DNA from: UBA1660 sp964462035
GTDB taxonomy: Bacteria > Myxococcota_A > Polyangia > Polyangiales > Houyiibacteriaceae
Direction: 5' to 3'
Assembly (NCBI GenBank): GCA_964462035.1
Contig: CAYXAP010000028.1
Location: 45,033-109,032 of the forward strand
Length of the DNA: 64,000 bases
Within the stretch, counting starts at the first letter, position 1, and each line of letters opens with the position of its first letter. The notes beneath the pieces are model-generated. The model saw nothing but the letters and a program-made list of their open reading frames with translations, was not told where the DNA came from and did not search any database. The translations under genes were made by a program, and so were the position numbers. Below, in pieces: positions 17,670 through 26,800 of the stretch.

Positions 17670-18316
17670 GCCGGCTCGTCGCGCTGGCGCTCGCGGTCAT
17701 GGCCGCGGGGTGTGCCACCCGGACCATCACCCTCGAGACCGGGCCTCGCTCGTTCACCCCGGACGACTACGAGGACGTGTACGAGTCGTGGACGCGCGAC
17801 GACCAGGACTTCGAGTGGACCCTGCTCGACGACGTCCTCCACGTCACCGCCACCTTCGAGAGCTGGGAGTTCCGCTGGGCCTACGTCGTCCGCTACGGCT
17901 ACGATCACGCGATCGAAGCGGACACCCGCGAGGCGATGCTGCGCGCGACGCTCGCCGACGCTCAGGAGAACCACCGCTTCTTCGTCACCGTCGCGGGTAG
18001 CGATTTCCGGGAGCAGAACCTGGCGAGCCGTCACTCCGCGTGGCGCGTGCTGCTGGTCGACCCCGAAGGGCGTCAGACCGAGCCCGCGGAGATCGAGCGC
18101 ATCCGACGGCCCTCGGCCGCCGACGAGATCTACTTCCCGTCGAACAGTCCGCAGCGACAGGCGTTCCGGATCGTCTTCCCGGCCACCCGCGCTGACGGTA
18201 CCCCCTCGATCCCTCCCGGAGCCGACCAGGTGATCCTTCGATTCACCGGCGCCCGGGGCCGAGTCGACCTACGGTGGGACTTCGGTGACCTCGACGACAG
18301 CCAGCCGCTCGAATAG
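17666..18316 (+). CDS. Lipoprotein of unknown function
   Basis: A 216-aa protein. The GTG at 17666 overlaps the pyrE stop and starts a typical lipoprotein signal, with lipobox VMAAGC placing the lipidated Cys at about residue 16. The mature part is about 200 residues with many aromatic and acidic residues, SWTRDDQDFEWTLL and FRWAYVVRYGYDH, and no motif I recognise. It ends 50 bases before a strong symmetric hairpin. Confidence 0.65.
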   Translation: MSRLVALALAVMAAGCATRTITLETGPRSFTPDDYEDVYESWTRDDQDFEWTLLDDVLHVTATFESWEFRWAYVVRYGYDHAIEADTREAMLRATLADAQENHRFFVTVAGSDFREQNLASRHSAWRVLLVDPEGRQTEPAEIERIRRPSAADEIYFPSNSPQRQAFRIVFPATRADGTPSIPPGADQVILRFTGARGRVDLRWDFGDLDDSQPLE

Positions 18317-18365
18317 AGCGTCGGCCGGTCGAGGCGCCGCTGGAACGACGAACCCCCGAACGTGA

Positions 18366-18402
18366 ATCGCGGCGCGACTCGTTCGTCGAGCCGCGCCGCG
18401 AT
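18366..18402. terminator. Bidirectional terminator hairpin
   Basis: A perfect 11-bp stem (ATCGCGGCGCG / CGCGCCGCGAT) between two convergent genes. A further CTCG/CGAG pairing continues inside the loop. No long T run follows in either direction. Confidence 0.6.
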
Positions 18403-18445
18403 GTATGGCGGTGGTCGTGTGGGCCGAGCCCGCGCGCCGGACCGG

Positions 18446-19111
18446 TCAGGTCGAGCTCTCGAGGGTCACGATCGAGTCGGCGTGTAACTCCAGGCTGTCG
18501 AAGAGCGCGTCTTCGAGGTGTCCAGCCACGCTCACCTTGTCTCCGGTCGAGAGCTGCTGATAGCCCTCGTCGTCGGTCGGGTCGTATCCCATCTCGATGG
18601 TGTCGACGCGCACGTCACCGACGCCGGTGTCGAGGGTGAGCTCGCGACCTTCGATGGTCTTGATGCGGCCGGTCACGGTGATCGTCCCGGGGTCGGGGAG
18701 CACGACGGCCGCGGTGGTCACGTCCTCCTCGTCCGCTCCGTTCGCGTAGAAGGACGTGCCGAGGTTCTCCACGTAGACGCGGCTCGCCTCGATGGTGCGT
18801 GCCTCGAAGAAGTCGTCATCGATGAAGCCGTGAACGACCACCCGATCTTCTTCCATCAGGCCGTAGCCATCCGGATAGAAATCGAAGTCGTCCATCTCCA
18901 CGGTGATGACGCCCTCGCCGTAGTCCATCACGAAGGAGGACGGCGTGGCCTCCACGATGCGGCCGTGGACGGTCACCCAACTGTTGTTTGGTGCCGTGGC
19001 CGCTTCGCTGGGGACGGTGTCCTGACTCGATGGGCCTTCGTTGCCGCCACAGGCGAGCGCGACCGCGCTCACGAGGGTGATGAGGGTGTGGTTGATGATC
19101 CGCTTGGTCAT
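18446..19111 (-). CDS. Lipoprotein with two OB-fold-like repeats, downstream copy of a duplicated pair
   Basis: A 221-aa protein with a lipoprotein signal (lipobox VALAC, Cys about residue 21). The mature part has a first module around VTVHGRIVEATPSSFVMDYG and a second around ITVTGRIKTIEGRELTLDTG, each followed by a GDKVSVAGHL-type strand. This suggests two small beta-barrel (OB-like) domains that commonly bind ligands or proteins in the periplasm. It is clearly paralogous to the gene at 19152-19784 along its entire length. A good AAAGGAA site precedes the ATG. The pair is cotranscribed, with a 40-base gap. Confidence 0.7.
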   Translation of the reverse strand: MTKRIINHTLITLVSAVALACGGNEGPSSQDTVPSEAATAPNNSWVTVHGRIVEATPSSFVMDYGEGVITVEMDDFDFYPDGYGLMEEDRVVVHGFIDDDFFEARTIEASRVYVENLGTSFYANGADEEDVTTAAVVLPDPGTITVTGRIKTIEGRELTLDTGVGDVRVDTIEMGYDPTDDEGYQQLSTGDKVSVAGHLEDALFDSLELHADSIVTLESST

Positions 19112-19151
19112 CGCAAATTCCTTTCGTCTTCTGGGCGTGTGTCGAGCTCGC

Positions 19152-19784
19152 TCAGCTCTGGCTCAGATTCACGATCCACTCGGCGTTCAGCTCGGGCTCG
19201 TCGAAGAGATCGTCGTCGATGTTGCCCGCGACCTTCACGCGATCGCCGATGTCGATCTGCTGAAAGCCGCGATCGTCGAGCGGGTTGTAGCTGAGCTCGA
19301 TGGTGTCCACCGAGATGAGATGAGGCCCAAAGGCGATGGTCATCTCTCGGCCGTCGATCGCGGTGACGGTGCCGGTGACTTCCAGGTCGCCGACCACGAT
19401 CTCCGTGGGAATGCTCCAGGCGTATAGACCCTCTTCGTCCGCTGGGTTTGCGTAGAAGTAGGTTCCCAGATTCTCGACGAAGACGCTGCTGGCCTCGATC
19501 GTTCGCTGCTCGAAGAGGTCGTCGTCGACCACGCCGCTCACGATCACCTGGTCGTTCTCGAGAACGCCTTGGACGTCACCGTACGAGTCGAAATCGTCCA
19601 TCTCGATGGTCATGATCCCATCGCCGTAGTCGAGGCGGAAGCTCGACGGCGTGGTCGAGACCACCGTGCCGGTCACGGTCACCCAAGTGTCGTCGGGAGC
19701 CGTCTCGACCGGCTGAGCCGAGACCGTTGCGGTGAGTCCGACGGACATCATCGCGATGACTGCTGCAGTGAGGAAATGTCTCAT
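19152..19784 (-). CDS. Secreted OB-fold-like protein, upstream copy of a duplicated pair
   Basis: A 210-aa protein with a cleavable signal peptide (MRHFLTAAVIAMMSVG, cleavage near VSAQP) rather than a lipobox. It shares the two-module layout and long near-identical stretches with the neighbouring lipoprotein, for example TPSSFRLDYGDG versus TPSSFVMDYGEG and VFVENLGTYFYAN versus VYVENLGTSFYAN. The start at ATG 19784 has an AGGAGC ribosome-binding site. The duplicate pair therefore places one soluble and one lipid-anchored form of the same protein in the envelope. Confidence 0.7.
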   Translation of the reverse strand: MRHFLTAAVIAMMSVGLTATVSAQPVETAPDDTWVTVTGTVVSTTPSSFRLDYGDGIMTIEMDDFDSYGDVQGVLENDQVIVSGVVDDDLFEQRTIEASSVFVENLGTYFYANPADEEGLYAWSIPTEIVVGDLEVTGTVTAIDGREMTIAFGPHLISVDTIELSYNPLDDRGFQQIDIGDRVKVAGNIDDDLFDEPELNAEWIVNLSQS

Positions 19785-19871
19785 GTTCGTGTTTGCTCCT
19801 GTTTCAAGAACGTCTTTTCTTTCGTTGTTGCCAGGGAGAAAGGGGGCCTGGTCTGTCGTCTTCGAGCTCCC

Positions 19872-19886
19872 GCAATTGCCATTCCA
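19872..19886 (-). promoter_or_regulatory. Weak sigma54-type promoter candidate
   Basis: Read on the minus strand, TGG-AATGGCAATT-GC keeps the GG-N10-GC spacing of -24/-12 elements but lacks the preferred CAC after GG. It lies about 88 bases before the ATG at 19784. The match is partial and could be chance. Confidence 0.2.
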
Positions 19887-19945
19887 CGCCTCGAGCGGGC
19901 AGGGGTGGCGACGTTTCGTGGCGTGGTCGAGACAGGTGAGGCGAG

Positions 19946-20340
19946 CTGACACGCACACTCCGCCGCGACGTCGTTCGTCTGATCGCGCTCGGTGCCGCGC
20001 TCCTCCTCACGCTGGTGAACATCCTCGGGACCGAGAACGCGGGGAGGCTCCAGAACGTGATCGTCGTGACCCTCGCCGCGCTGCTCACGCTGCTCTTCGG
20101 TTACGGCTCGATGCAGGCGATCGGCATCCTGGGCGACCCCCAGCTGCCCACGCCCTTCACGCCCCGTGGCATCGCTCCCGTCTTCCCCACCACTGCGCTG
20201 GTCTTCACGAGCTACCTCGGCTTCGTCCAGATCGCGACGGTTGCCGGTGAGATCCGACAGCCGCACCGCAACCTTCCACGAGCGCTCGTGGGGAGCGTGG
20301 TGATCGTGACGGCTCTGTATCTGCTGACGATGTTCTCTGG
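19946..20340 (+). pseudogene. Fragment of an APC-family amino-acid permease
   Basis: The frame encodes membrane segments reminiscent of the APC permease core: LIALGAALLLTLVNILGTENAGRLQN, then VIVVTLAALLTLLFGYG, and AVFPTTALVFTSYLGF-like sequence, then SVVIVTALYLLTMF. The N-terminal about 130-140 residues of such permeases are absent upstream, and the homologous sequence breaks near 20340, after which the related C-terminal part continues in another frame. The transport bundle is therefore truncated at both ends. A decayed gene is the simplest reading. Confidence 0.65.
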
Positions 20341-20424
20341 TGGGCCGTCTGGGCACGCGGTAGAGGCATCGAAGCCCCACGGCCATCGCACATCGATCCC
20401 TCCCTTCGGCGCCCACGGATCCTC

Positions 20425-21138
20425 TTGCCGGTCGAAGTCCCCGGCACCCGCGCCCTGCCACACGCGCTGCTCCAAGCAGTCGAGCCGGTCGAAGTTCGGC
20501 TGCTGGGCTACGAGCGCTTTCCAGAGCAGACCGCTCCGCAGCAAGGGGTCGCAGAGGCGGGAGACGACGCCCGGGAAGCTCTCGACGAGCTCGTGGCGGA
20601 CGCGTCTCGCGCGGGCTTCGACGTCGACTGCGAGCTGGTGGGTACCGCCGACCTCTCACGCAGCCTGGCGCGCCATGCGCGCGACGGGGGCTGTCAGGCC
20701 GTGCTCCTTCCACGACCGACCAAGACGATCGAGAGGCTGCTGATCCCGGTGCTCGCGGAGGACCAGGCGAACGCTCGGTTGGCGACTCTCGTCTACGACC
20801 TCACGGAGTATCGGCCGATGAGCATCCAGCTCGTCGCCATGGCGGGCGACGACGATCGCGCGAGGGCCGGCGCCGTGAGCCGCGCGATGACCGCTCGGCT
20901 GGTCGAGGCTGGGGTGTCGCGAGACGCCATCGAGTCCGAGTTGGTCGAGACCGACGACATCGTCGAGGCGACGGCTGGCGCCTGCAGGGGCGACGAGCTC
21001 GTGCTCCTCAACGAGTCGCAGCAGCCCGGGCGCGACCGTCTCTTCCGGGTACTCGGGCGGGTGATGGAGGGTGAGGTCGGGTCGCCGACGCTCGTCGTGC
21101 TCCTGGAGAGCGAACAGGGCGACTCGCGGACCGAATGA
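20425..21138 (+). CDS. Universal-stress-protein-like domain pair, C-terminal remnant of a permease-USP gene
   Basis: From a TTG at 20425 the frame gives ILLPVEVPGTRALPHALL and similar USP-type strands. A second USP-like half begins near RLLIPVLAEDQANARLATLVYDL and ends ESPTLVVLLES-like. Homology runs upstream in the same frame to about 20341 (WAVWARGRGIEAPRP), the linker seen after the last permease helix in halophile-type APC-USP proteins. The open frame to 21138 may still be translated, but its membrane partner is broken, so function is doubtful. Confidence 0.55.
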   Translation: MPVEVPGTRALPHALLQAVEPVEVRLLGYERFPEQTAPQQGVAEAGDDAREALDELVADASRAGFDVDCELVGTADLSRSLARHARDGGCQAVLLPRPTKTIERLLIPVLAEDQANARLATLVYDLTEYRPMSIQLVAMAGDDDRARAGAVSRAMTARLVEAGVSRDAIESELVETDDIVEATAGACRGDELVLLNESQQPGRDRLFRVLGRVMEGEVGSPTLVVLLESEQGDSRTE

Positions 21139-21182
21139 GCGCTCGTCCGTAATGTTCTCCCCTACCACCCGCGTCCAAGCAT

Positions 21183-22955
21183 GTGGGGATGACTACCGAC
21201 GCGCTCATCGTGCTCTGCACGCTCGCGGTCGCGACCCTTCTCTTCGTCACCGAGTGGGTCGCCTTCGATGTGACCGCGGTTCTGATACTCGCGACCCTCG
21301 TCTTCAGCGGCGTGCTCGAGCCGGAGACGGCGCTCTCGGGCTTCTCCAACCCAGCCACCGTGGCGATCGCCAGCATGCTCGTGCTGAGCGAGGGCTTGCG
21401 CCGAACGGGCGTCCTCGATCTCCTGGCGGATCAGATTCGGTCACTGGCGAGACGCTCTCGAGCCCTCGCGGTGCTCACCCTGATGGGGACCGTGGGCGTG
21501 AGCTCGGCCTTCATCAACAACACCGCCGTGGTCGCCATCTTCATTCCCGTGGTGATCGCGATGGCCGACGATCTGGAGACCAGCCCGTCGCGGCTGCTCA
21601 TGCCGCTCTCCTTCATCTCCATCTTCGGTGGCGTCTGCACCCTGGTGGGAACCTCGACGAACCTGCTCGTCAGCTCCATCGCCGAGCGACGCGGTCTCGC
21701 CGCGTTCTCGATGTTCGAGATGGCACCGGCGGGTCTGGTGTTCTTCGCTGCCGGCTTCCTCCACCTGGCGCTCCTCGCTCCGCGGGTCCTGCCCGAACGG
21801 CGCCGGGAGAAGGATCTGGCCCGGGGCTACGAGATGGACGGCTTCGTCAGTGAGATCGAGGTCGGCACCGACGGCCGCGAGCAGAGCGACCGCGACGCGC
21901 TGATCGACTCGCTCGATCTCGACATCCTCGAGATTCGCCGGGACGGCCAGGCGCTTCACGAGGACGAGTGGCAGTGGCAGGCGGGTGACGTGCTACGGGT
22001 GCGTGGCGGAGGTGAAGCAATCCAGACGCTGCTGGGCAGTGAGTCGCTGAGGATCGCGCCACACCAGACGGTCTCCGACGACATGCTCCAGCAGGACTCG
22101 CTCGTGGTCTGCGAGATGGTCGTTGCCCCCGACGCCGACTTCATCGGTCGACCGCTCGCCGAGGCGGAGCTCGAGGAGCGCTTCGGCGCGCGGGTGCTCG
22201 CCGTTCGCCATGCTGGGGAGCTCGAGCACGAGCGCCTGATGGACCGGACGATCCGTGCGGGCGACGCCTTCCTCCTCTTGGTCGCGCAGGGACGGGAACG
22301 CGAGCTCGGCCGCGATCGGCAGCTGGTGGTGGTCTCGAAGCACCCGCTGCCGGAGCCGCGCCGCAGCCGAGCCTGGATCGCCGGCGTGCTCCTCGCGGGA
22401 GCCATCGGTTGCGCCGCGGCGGGGCTCGCCCCCATCGCCATCACCGCCCTGACCGCTGCCGCTGGAATGGTGATCGTCGGCGCCGTCACCACCGAGGAGG
22501 CCTACCGAGCCATCAACTGGAAGATCCTGGTGCTGTTGGCGGGCGTGATCCCGCTCGGTCGAGCGATGGAGACGAGCGGCGCGGCGCTCTGGCTCGCCGA
22601 GCACACGATCAACGAGCTCCATGGCTACGGCGGCCACGTGGTCCTCGCCGGGCTGCTTCTGCTCACGATGGTGATGACCAACTTGATGACCAACATCGCC
22701 GCGGCCGCCTTTCTCACGCCGCTCGCTTTCGAGACGGCCGCTGCGCTCGAGGTCTCCCCCCGGCCGCTGGTGGTCGCGGTCATGTTCGGCGCCTCGTTGA
22801 GCTTCCTCTCGCCCATCGGGTACCAGACGAACACGCTGGTCTATGGACCCGGCCGCTATCGCTATGGCGACTTTGCCCGGCTCGGCGGTCTGCTGAGCCT
22901 CTCGTGCGTGGCCATCGGCGTCGCCCTCATCCCGCTCCTCTGGCCCTTCGGATGA
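21183..22955 (+). CDS. SLC13-family permease with two RCK-C domains
   Basis: A 590-aa membrane protein (an alternative ATG at 21189 removes two residues). The N-terminal half has the ion-transporter segments ALSGFSNPATVAIASMLVLSEGL and FINNTAVVAIFIPVVI. Residues about 215-375 hold two TrkA-C (RCK-C) regulatory domains, which bind small ligands in K+ channels and many SLC13-type transporters. The C-terminal helices repeat the bundle (MTNLMTNIAAAAFLTPLAF and SLSFLSPIGYQTNTLVYGPG). Such proteins move sulfate, phosphate or dicarboxylates with Na+. The stop overlaps the SulP start (ATGA). Confidence 0.85.
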   Translation: MGMTTDALIVLCTLAVATLLFVTEWVAFDVTAVLILATLVFSGVLEPETALSGFSNPATVAIASMLVLSEGLRRTGVLDLLADQIRSLARRSRALAVLTLMGTVGVSSAFINNTAVVAIFIPVVIAMADDLETSPSRLLMPLSFISIFGGVCTLVGTSTNLLVSSIAERRGLAAFSMFEMAPAGLVFFAAGFLHLALLAPRVLPERRREKDLARGYEMDGFVSEIEVGTDGREQSDRDALIDSLDLDILEIRRDGQALHEDEWQWQAGDVLRVRGGGEAIQTLLGSESLRIAPHQTVSDDMLQQDSLVVCEMVVAPDADFIGRPLAEAELEERFGARVLAVRHAGELEHERLMDRTIRAGDAFLLLVAQGRERELGRDRQLVVVSKHPLPEPRRSRAWIAGVLLAGAIGCAAAGLAPIAITALTAAAGMVIVGAVTTEEAYRAINWKILVLLAGVIPLGRAMETSGAALWLAEHTINELHGYGGHVVLAGLLLLTMVMTNLMTNIAAAAFLTPLAFETAAALEVSPRPLVVAVMFGASLSFLSPIGYQTNTLVYGPGRYRYGDFARLGGLLSLSCVAIGVALIPLLWPFG

Positions 22956-24655
22956 GCCTCCGACGACGAATTGCCAGGAACTGGAGCTGGCTCGCGCGCT
23001 ACGACAGGGTCGCCCTTCGTGGCGACCTGATGGCCGGCGTCGCCGTCGGCGTGATGCTGGTCCCACAGGCGATGGCCTACGCGTTGATCGCCGGGGTGCC
23101 GCCCATCTACGGCCTCTACGCCTCGCTGGTGCCGCTGCTCGTGTACCCGCTGGTCGGCGGGGCGAAGCGACTCGCCGTCGGCATCGTCGCCCTCGACATG
23201 CTGGTGGTCGGGACCGCCATCGACCGGCTCGGGGTGAGCGAGCCGACGCAGGCAGTGAGCCTGGCCCTCACGTTGACGGCGCTGGTGGGCGTCATCCACC
23301 TCGCCTTCGGCCTCCTTCGCCTCGGTTTCGTCGCCGAGTGGCTCTCGCGCCCGGTGACCAGCGGCTTCATGATTGCGGCCCCCCTCCTCATCGCGCTCAG
23401 TCAGCTCGACGCCCTCCTCGGGCTCGAGGTCGAGCGCGGCCACCCCGCCGTTCAGCTCTGGTCACTGCTCGGGAAGCTCGGAGCGACCAACGGGTGGGCG
23501 GCGGCCATCGGCGGAAGCGGCATCGTGTTCTTGGTGCTCGCGAAGCGCTTCGCGCCCAAGGTCCCCCGAGCCCTCCTCGTCGTCGGCCTCTCGACCCTCG
23601 CCGTGGCCTTCTGGGAGCCTCTCGCTGGCGCCGTGCCCGTGATCGGGGCGTTCGAAGGTGGTCTGCCTCGGCCCCAGCTGCCGGTGGTGGACCTCGCGAG
23701 CGCGCGTGACCTGATCGGGCCCGCAGTGACCCTCGCGCTGCTCCAGCTGATGGTCACGGTGACCCTCGCCCGGACCCTCGCCGAGAAGGGCGACGAGGTC
23801 CGGCCAAACCGCGAGTTGGCGGCGCTCGGGAGCGCGAACCTGGTCGGCAGTCTCTTTGGGTCGATTCCGGTCTCGGCGAGCATTTCACGAACCGCGGTCA
23901 ACGCGGACGCCGGGGCCCGCTCGCCACTCGCGAATCTCTTCGCCGCCGCCGTCGTCGGCGTCGCACTGGTCGCGCTGCCCGAGGTCTTCGCCTACGTCCC
24001 CATGGCCGCGCTCGCGGCGATCATCATCGCATCGGCGGTCACGATGATCGACCTGCGCGAACCCCGTGAGCTGTTCGGGGTTCGCCGCTTCGAGGGATGG
24101 TTGGCGGTCGGCACCCTCCTGACCACCCTGCTGGTCGGCATCCAGGAGGGCCTGCTCTTCGGGGTGGGGACGTCGATGGCTCACCTGCTCTATCGGCAGA
24201 GCCGGCCACACATCGCGACGCTCGGTCGCACACCGGGCGGTGACTACCGCGACCGAGCGTTTTCCGACGACGCCGCGCCCACCGGTGACGTGCTGGTGCT
24301 CCGGGTGGATGCCCCCATCACCTTCGCGAACGCCGACTGGCTTCAGCGCACGCTGCGCGAGAAGGTCCGCGCCGAATCGCCGATGCCGGCGACGCTGGTC
24401 ATCGACGGTCGGGGGATCAACCTCCTCGACGCGACCGGCACCGACGCCCTGGTGGCCCTCGCGGACGAGCTCGAGACGGAAGGGGTGCGATTGGCGTTGG
24501 TGAACCTGAACGCCGACGTGCGAGCCACCATCGAGCGCAGCGGCTCCCAGGGCGAGCTCGCCCAACACGTGGTGCTCGACGCCACGCTCCTCGACGCGCT
24601 GGACGCCCTCCGACAGGGGAGGGCCCCGGGGGAGGTCCTCCCCAAAGGGCGCTAG
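22952..24655 (+). CDS. SulP-family inorganic anion transporter with C-terminal STAS domain
   Basis: A 567-aa protein. The N-terminal helices carry the family signature LVPQAMAYALIAGVPPIYGLYASL, and the transport region continues through SIPVSASISRTAVNADAGA to MAALAAIIIASA. Residues about 445-560 form the cytosolic STAS domain with DGRGINLLDATGTDAL. SulP proteins carry sulfate, bicarbonate or similar anions. Coupling to the SLC13 gene suggests a joint anion-uptake unit. The ATG at 22952 overlaps the preceding stop. Confidence 0.9.
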   Translation: MSLRRRIARNWSWLARYDRVALRGDLMAGVAVGVMLVPQAMAYALIAGVPPIYGLYASLVPLLVYPLVGGAKRLAVGIVALDMLVVGTAIDRLGVSEPTQAVSLALTLTALVGVIHLAFGLLRLGFVAEWLSRPVTSGFMIAAPLLIALSQLDALLGLEVERGHPAVQLWSLLGKLGATNGWAAAIGGSGIVFLVLAKRFAPKVPRALLVVGLSTLAVAFWEPLAGAVPVIGAFEGGLPRPQLPVVDLASARDLIGPAVTLALLQLMVTVTLARTLAEKGDEVRPNRELAALGSANLVGSLFGSIPVSASISRTAVNADAGARSPLANLFAAAVVGVALVALPEVFAYVPMAALAAIIIASAVTMIDLREPRELFGVRRFEGWLAVGTLLTTLLVGIQEGLLFGVGTSMAHLLYRQSRPHIATLGRTPGGDYRDRAFSDDAAPTGDVLVLRVDAPITFANADWLQRTLREKVRAESPMPATLVIDGRGINLLDATGTDALVALADELETEGVRLALVNLNADVRATIERSGSQGELAQHVVLDATLLDALDALRQGRAPGEVLPKGR

Positions 24656-24752
24656 AGGGACGGCGCCTCGCCCTCGAACCAGTCCTCGCGCGCTGAGCGC
24701 ACTCAGGTTTCGTGTGCGTTTCCATGAGGTTACGCGGTCCCGCCGTGGGACG

Positions 24753-24782
24753 TTGACATCGCGAGCGGGGCGGCAGTATCGT
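24753..24782 (+). promoter_or_regulatory. Sigma70-type promoter for the HEAT-like lipoprotein
   Basis: TTGACA (24753-24758), an 18-base spacer, and TATCGT (24777-24782, four of six consensus bases). The transcript would start near 24789, leaving a 108-base leader with a seven-bp GGGTGGC/GCCACCC hairpin at 24856-24873 just before the GGAGGAGA ribosome-binding site. Confidence 0.6.
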
Positions 24783-24897
24783 GCCCCGGATTCCGTAAAG
24801 CGCCGCATCGACTGGGAAATTCGGGGGGCGACGCGGTTACGGAGAACACTTGGATGGGTGGCGGGTGCCACCCGCGCCACCGACTCCGGAGGAGACC

Positions 24898-26574
24898 ATG
24901 AACAAGGTCCGGTTCTCGCTGCTCATCACCGCGCTTCTCGCGGGACTCATTGCTTGCCACGCCGACAAGGACGACCCCGCCGGCCAGGCCGACGAGCTCA
25001 CCGATCCGGTTCGTCGGGAGAACGCGCTCAGCAACCTGCAGCGCCTCTACGGGAACGTGCTCGCGGACCACGAGGGCGACCGCAGCGCGGCGCCGGTCCA
25101 GGAGTTCCACGAGCAGGTCGCGGAGAAGCTCAACGCCGCCTACATCGACAACCCGGCGGACAACCAGAACCGGTTGACGATGCTGGAGTTGATGAAGGAG
25201 ATGCGGGACGTCCGCACCATCCCTGCGCTCATCGAGGCCCTCGACTGGCGTCCCGAGGTCTCCGAGAACCACGCGATCAGCGCGGCCGACACGCTCCGCT
25301 ACATGGAGGTGCCGGCCGACAAGAAGGCCGACGTCATCAGCGGCCTCTGCGAGGGCCTCGCGAAGGTCACCGGCCCGCGTCCGATCGACAACCGGCTCCG
25401 CAACGGCTTCATCAAGGCGCTCGGTGCCCAGAACGACCACGCCGCGACCGAGTGTCTGATCGACGTCGCGACCAACCAGAGCGAGGAGCAGAACTTCCTC
25501 TTCAACCGTCTCGCCGCGCAGCAGCTCGGCATCCTGGCGGACCCGCAAGCGGTGCCGGCGCTCATCAAGTCGCTCTTCCTCTTCGCGCCGAACAACCCCG
25601 CGATGCGCATGAACGACGTCGCCGCCGAGGCCCTGGTGCGCATCGGGCGGCCGTCCCTCGAGCCGCTGCTCCAGGTGATGCGCGGCGAGCACGAGCAGGC
25701 GAACGCCATCGCGGAGGCCTACATCGAGGCCGTCCGCCAGCGCGACGAGGCCGCCGCCGCCCAGATGAGCGTCGCTCAGGTGACCGGCTCCGAGGCCACC
25801 TTCACCCTCGGCGCCCTCGGCTACGCGGAGGCCTTCGAGCCGCTCAAGGCCGAGACGGAGTCCGAGGACATCTTCCGACGGGTCAACGGCGCCGTGGCGC
25901 TCGCGCAGCTCAACGTGCCGGAGGCCCAAGAGGCCCAGATCCACACCCGCATGAAGACGGTCTACGAGGGGCTCCCCGACGACGCGACCGGCCTCCAGGC
26001 CCGCGCTCAGCTGCTCGCCAACATGCGACAGACCTACGATGCCACGTACCTCCCGTTCTTCCTCGCCGAGGCGCAGAAGGAGGACCTGCACCCGGCCGTT
26101 CGCATCGAGGCCGTGAAGGCGTTCGCCCTCCTGGCGGACAAGGAGCACGCCCAGCGACTGCAGTCGTGGATCGAGGGCCTGCCAGAGGACGACGGCTACA
26201 AGACCACCTTCCAGACCGAGTCCGCCAAGGCGATCGAGACCGCCGTCGCCTGTGACGAGGACATCAGCTGCTACATCGGCAAGCTCGGCGACTCCGACAA
26301 GGAGGTCGCGCGCAAGGCGGCCTTCATGCTCGGCCGACTCGGCCGCGGCAACGCCGAGGTCATCAACGCCCTCGTCGAGAAGCTCAGCCACAACGAGGTC
26401 GAGGTCCGACTGAGCGCCATCCACGCGCTCGACGAGATCGCCGTCGACGGCAGCGAGGCCGCCGTCGAGAAGATCGAAGAGCTCCGCGAGACGGAAGAGG
26501 GCCGGGCCATCTGGACCCAGTTCAGCCGGGAGGCGCTGCCCATTCAGGCCCGTCTCCGCGCTCGCGCTCAGTGA
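24898..26574 (+). CDS. HEAT-repeat-like lipoprotein
   Basis: A 558-aa protein. MNKVRFSLLITALLAGLIAC is a lipoprotein signal with Cys20 as the lipidation site, and the GGAGGAGA site makes the start certain. The mature part is a long series of helical repeats with the PALIEAL / AVPALIKSL / EVRLSAIHALDEIA pattern, and PBS-lyase-like HEAT units in the last 150 residues. Such repeats form protein-binding solenoids, so it is probably an envelope scaffold or sensor. A full-length antisense frame exists here but is only a GC3 shadow. Confidence 0.75.
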   Translation: MNKVRFSLLITALLAGLIACHADKDDPAGQADELTDPVRRENALSNLQRLYGNVLADHEGDRSAAPVQEFHEQVAEKLNAAYIDNPADNQNRLTMLELMKEMRDVRTIPALIEALDWRPEVSENHAISAADTLRYMEVPADKKADVISGLCEGLAKVTGPRPIDNRLRNGFIKALGAQNDHAATECLIDVATNQSEEQNFLFNRLAAQQLGILADPQAVPALIKSLFLFAPNNPAMRMNDVAAEALVRIGRPSLEPLLQVMRGEHEQANAIAEAYIEAVRQRDEAAAAQMSVAQVTGSEATFTLGALGYAEAFEPLKAETESEDIFRRVNGAVALAQLNVPEAQEAQIHTRMKTVYEGLPDDATGLQARAQLLANMRQTYDATYLPFFLAEAQKEDLHPAVRIEAVKAFALLADKEHAQRLQSWIEGLPEDDGYKTTFQTESAKAIETAVACDEDISCYIGKLGDSDKEVARKAAFMLGRLGRGNAEVINALVEKLSHNEVEVRLSAIHALDEIAVDGSEAAVEKIEELRETEEGRAIWTQFSREALPIQARLRARAQ

Positions 26575-26585
26575 GCCGGTGAACG

Positions 26586-26615
26586 CTCTCCGCGCATCGA
26601 AGGGTGCGCGGAGAG
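26586..26615 (+). terminator. Terminator-like hairpin
   Basis: A perfect 11-bp stem (CTCTCCGCGCA / TGCGCGGAGAG) with an eight-base loop, starting 12 bases past the HEAT gene stop. No T run follows, so termination may be partial. Confidence 0.5.
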
Positions 26616-26800
26616 GGTCGTCCGCGGTATGGAGCGCCGCTCCGCAGCCGGCGCGGGCGCTTCGCGCCCTGGGCACGTACCCTGGCGCCGTCTCCTCACG
26701 CTCGAAGATACTCGGGCATCTCCTCGGCTCGTAGACGCACCATGGCACATACCCAGCACACGAACTCACCTCGCGCCTGCTACCGATCGGCGCTCCAGGC

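Noticed and set aside
20281..20425. A single intact permease-USP gene
   Set aside because: The permease and USP homologies are in different frames, and the intervening membrane helices expected for APC proteins are missing.
24898..26574. Considered a non-lipoprotein cytosolic HEAT protein
   Set aside because: The first 20 residues are a clear lipoprotein signal with Cys at the correct spot.
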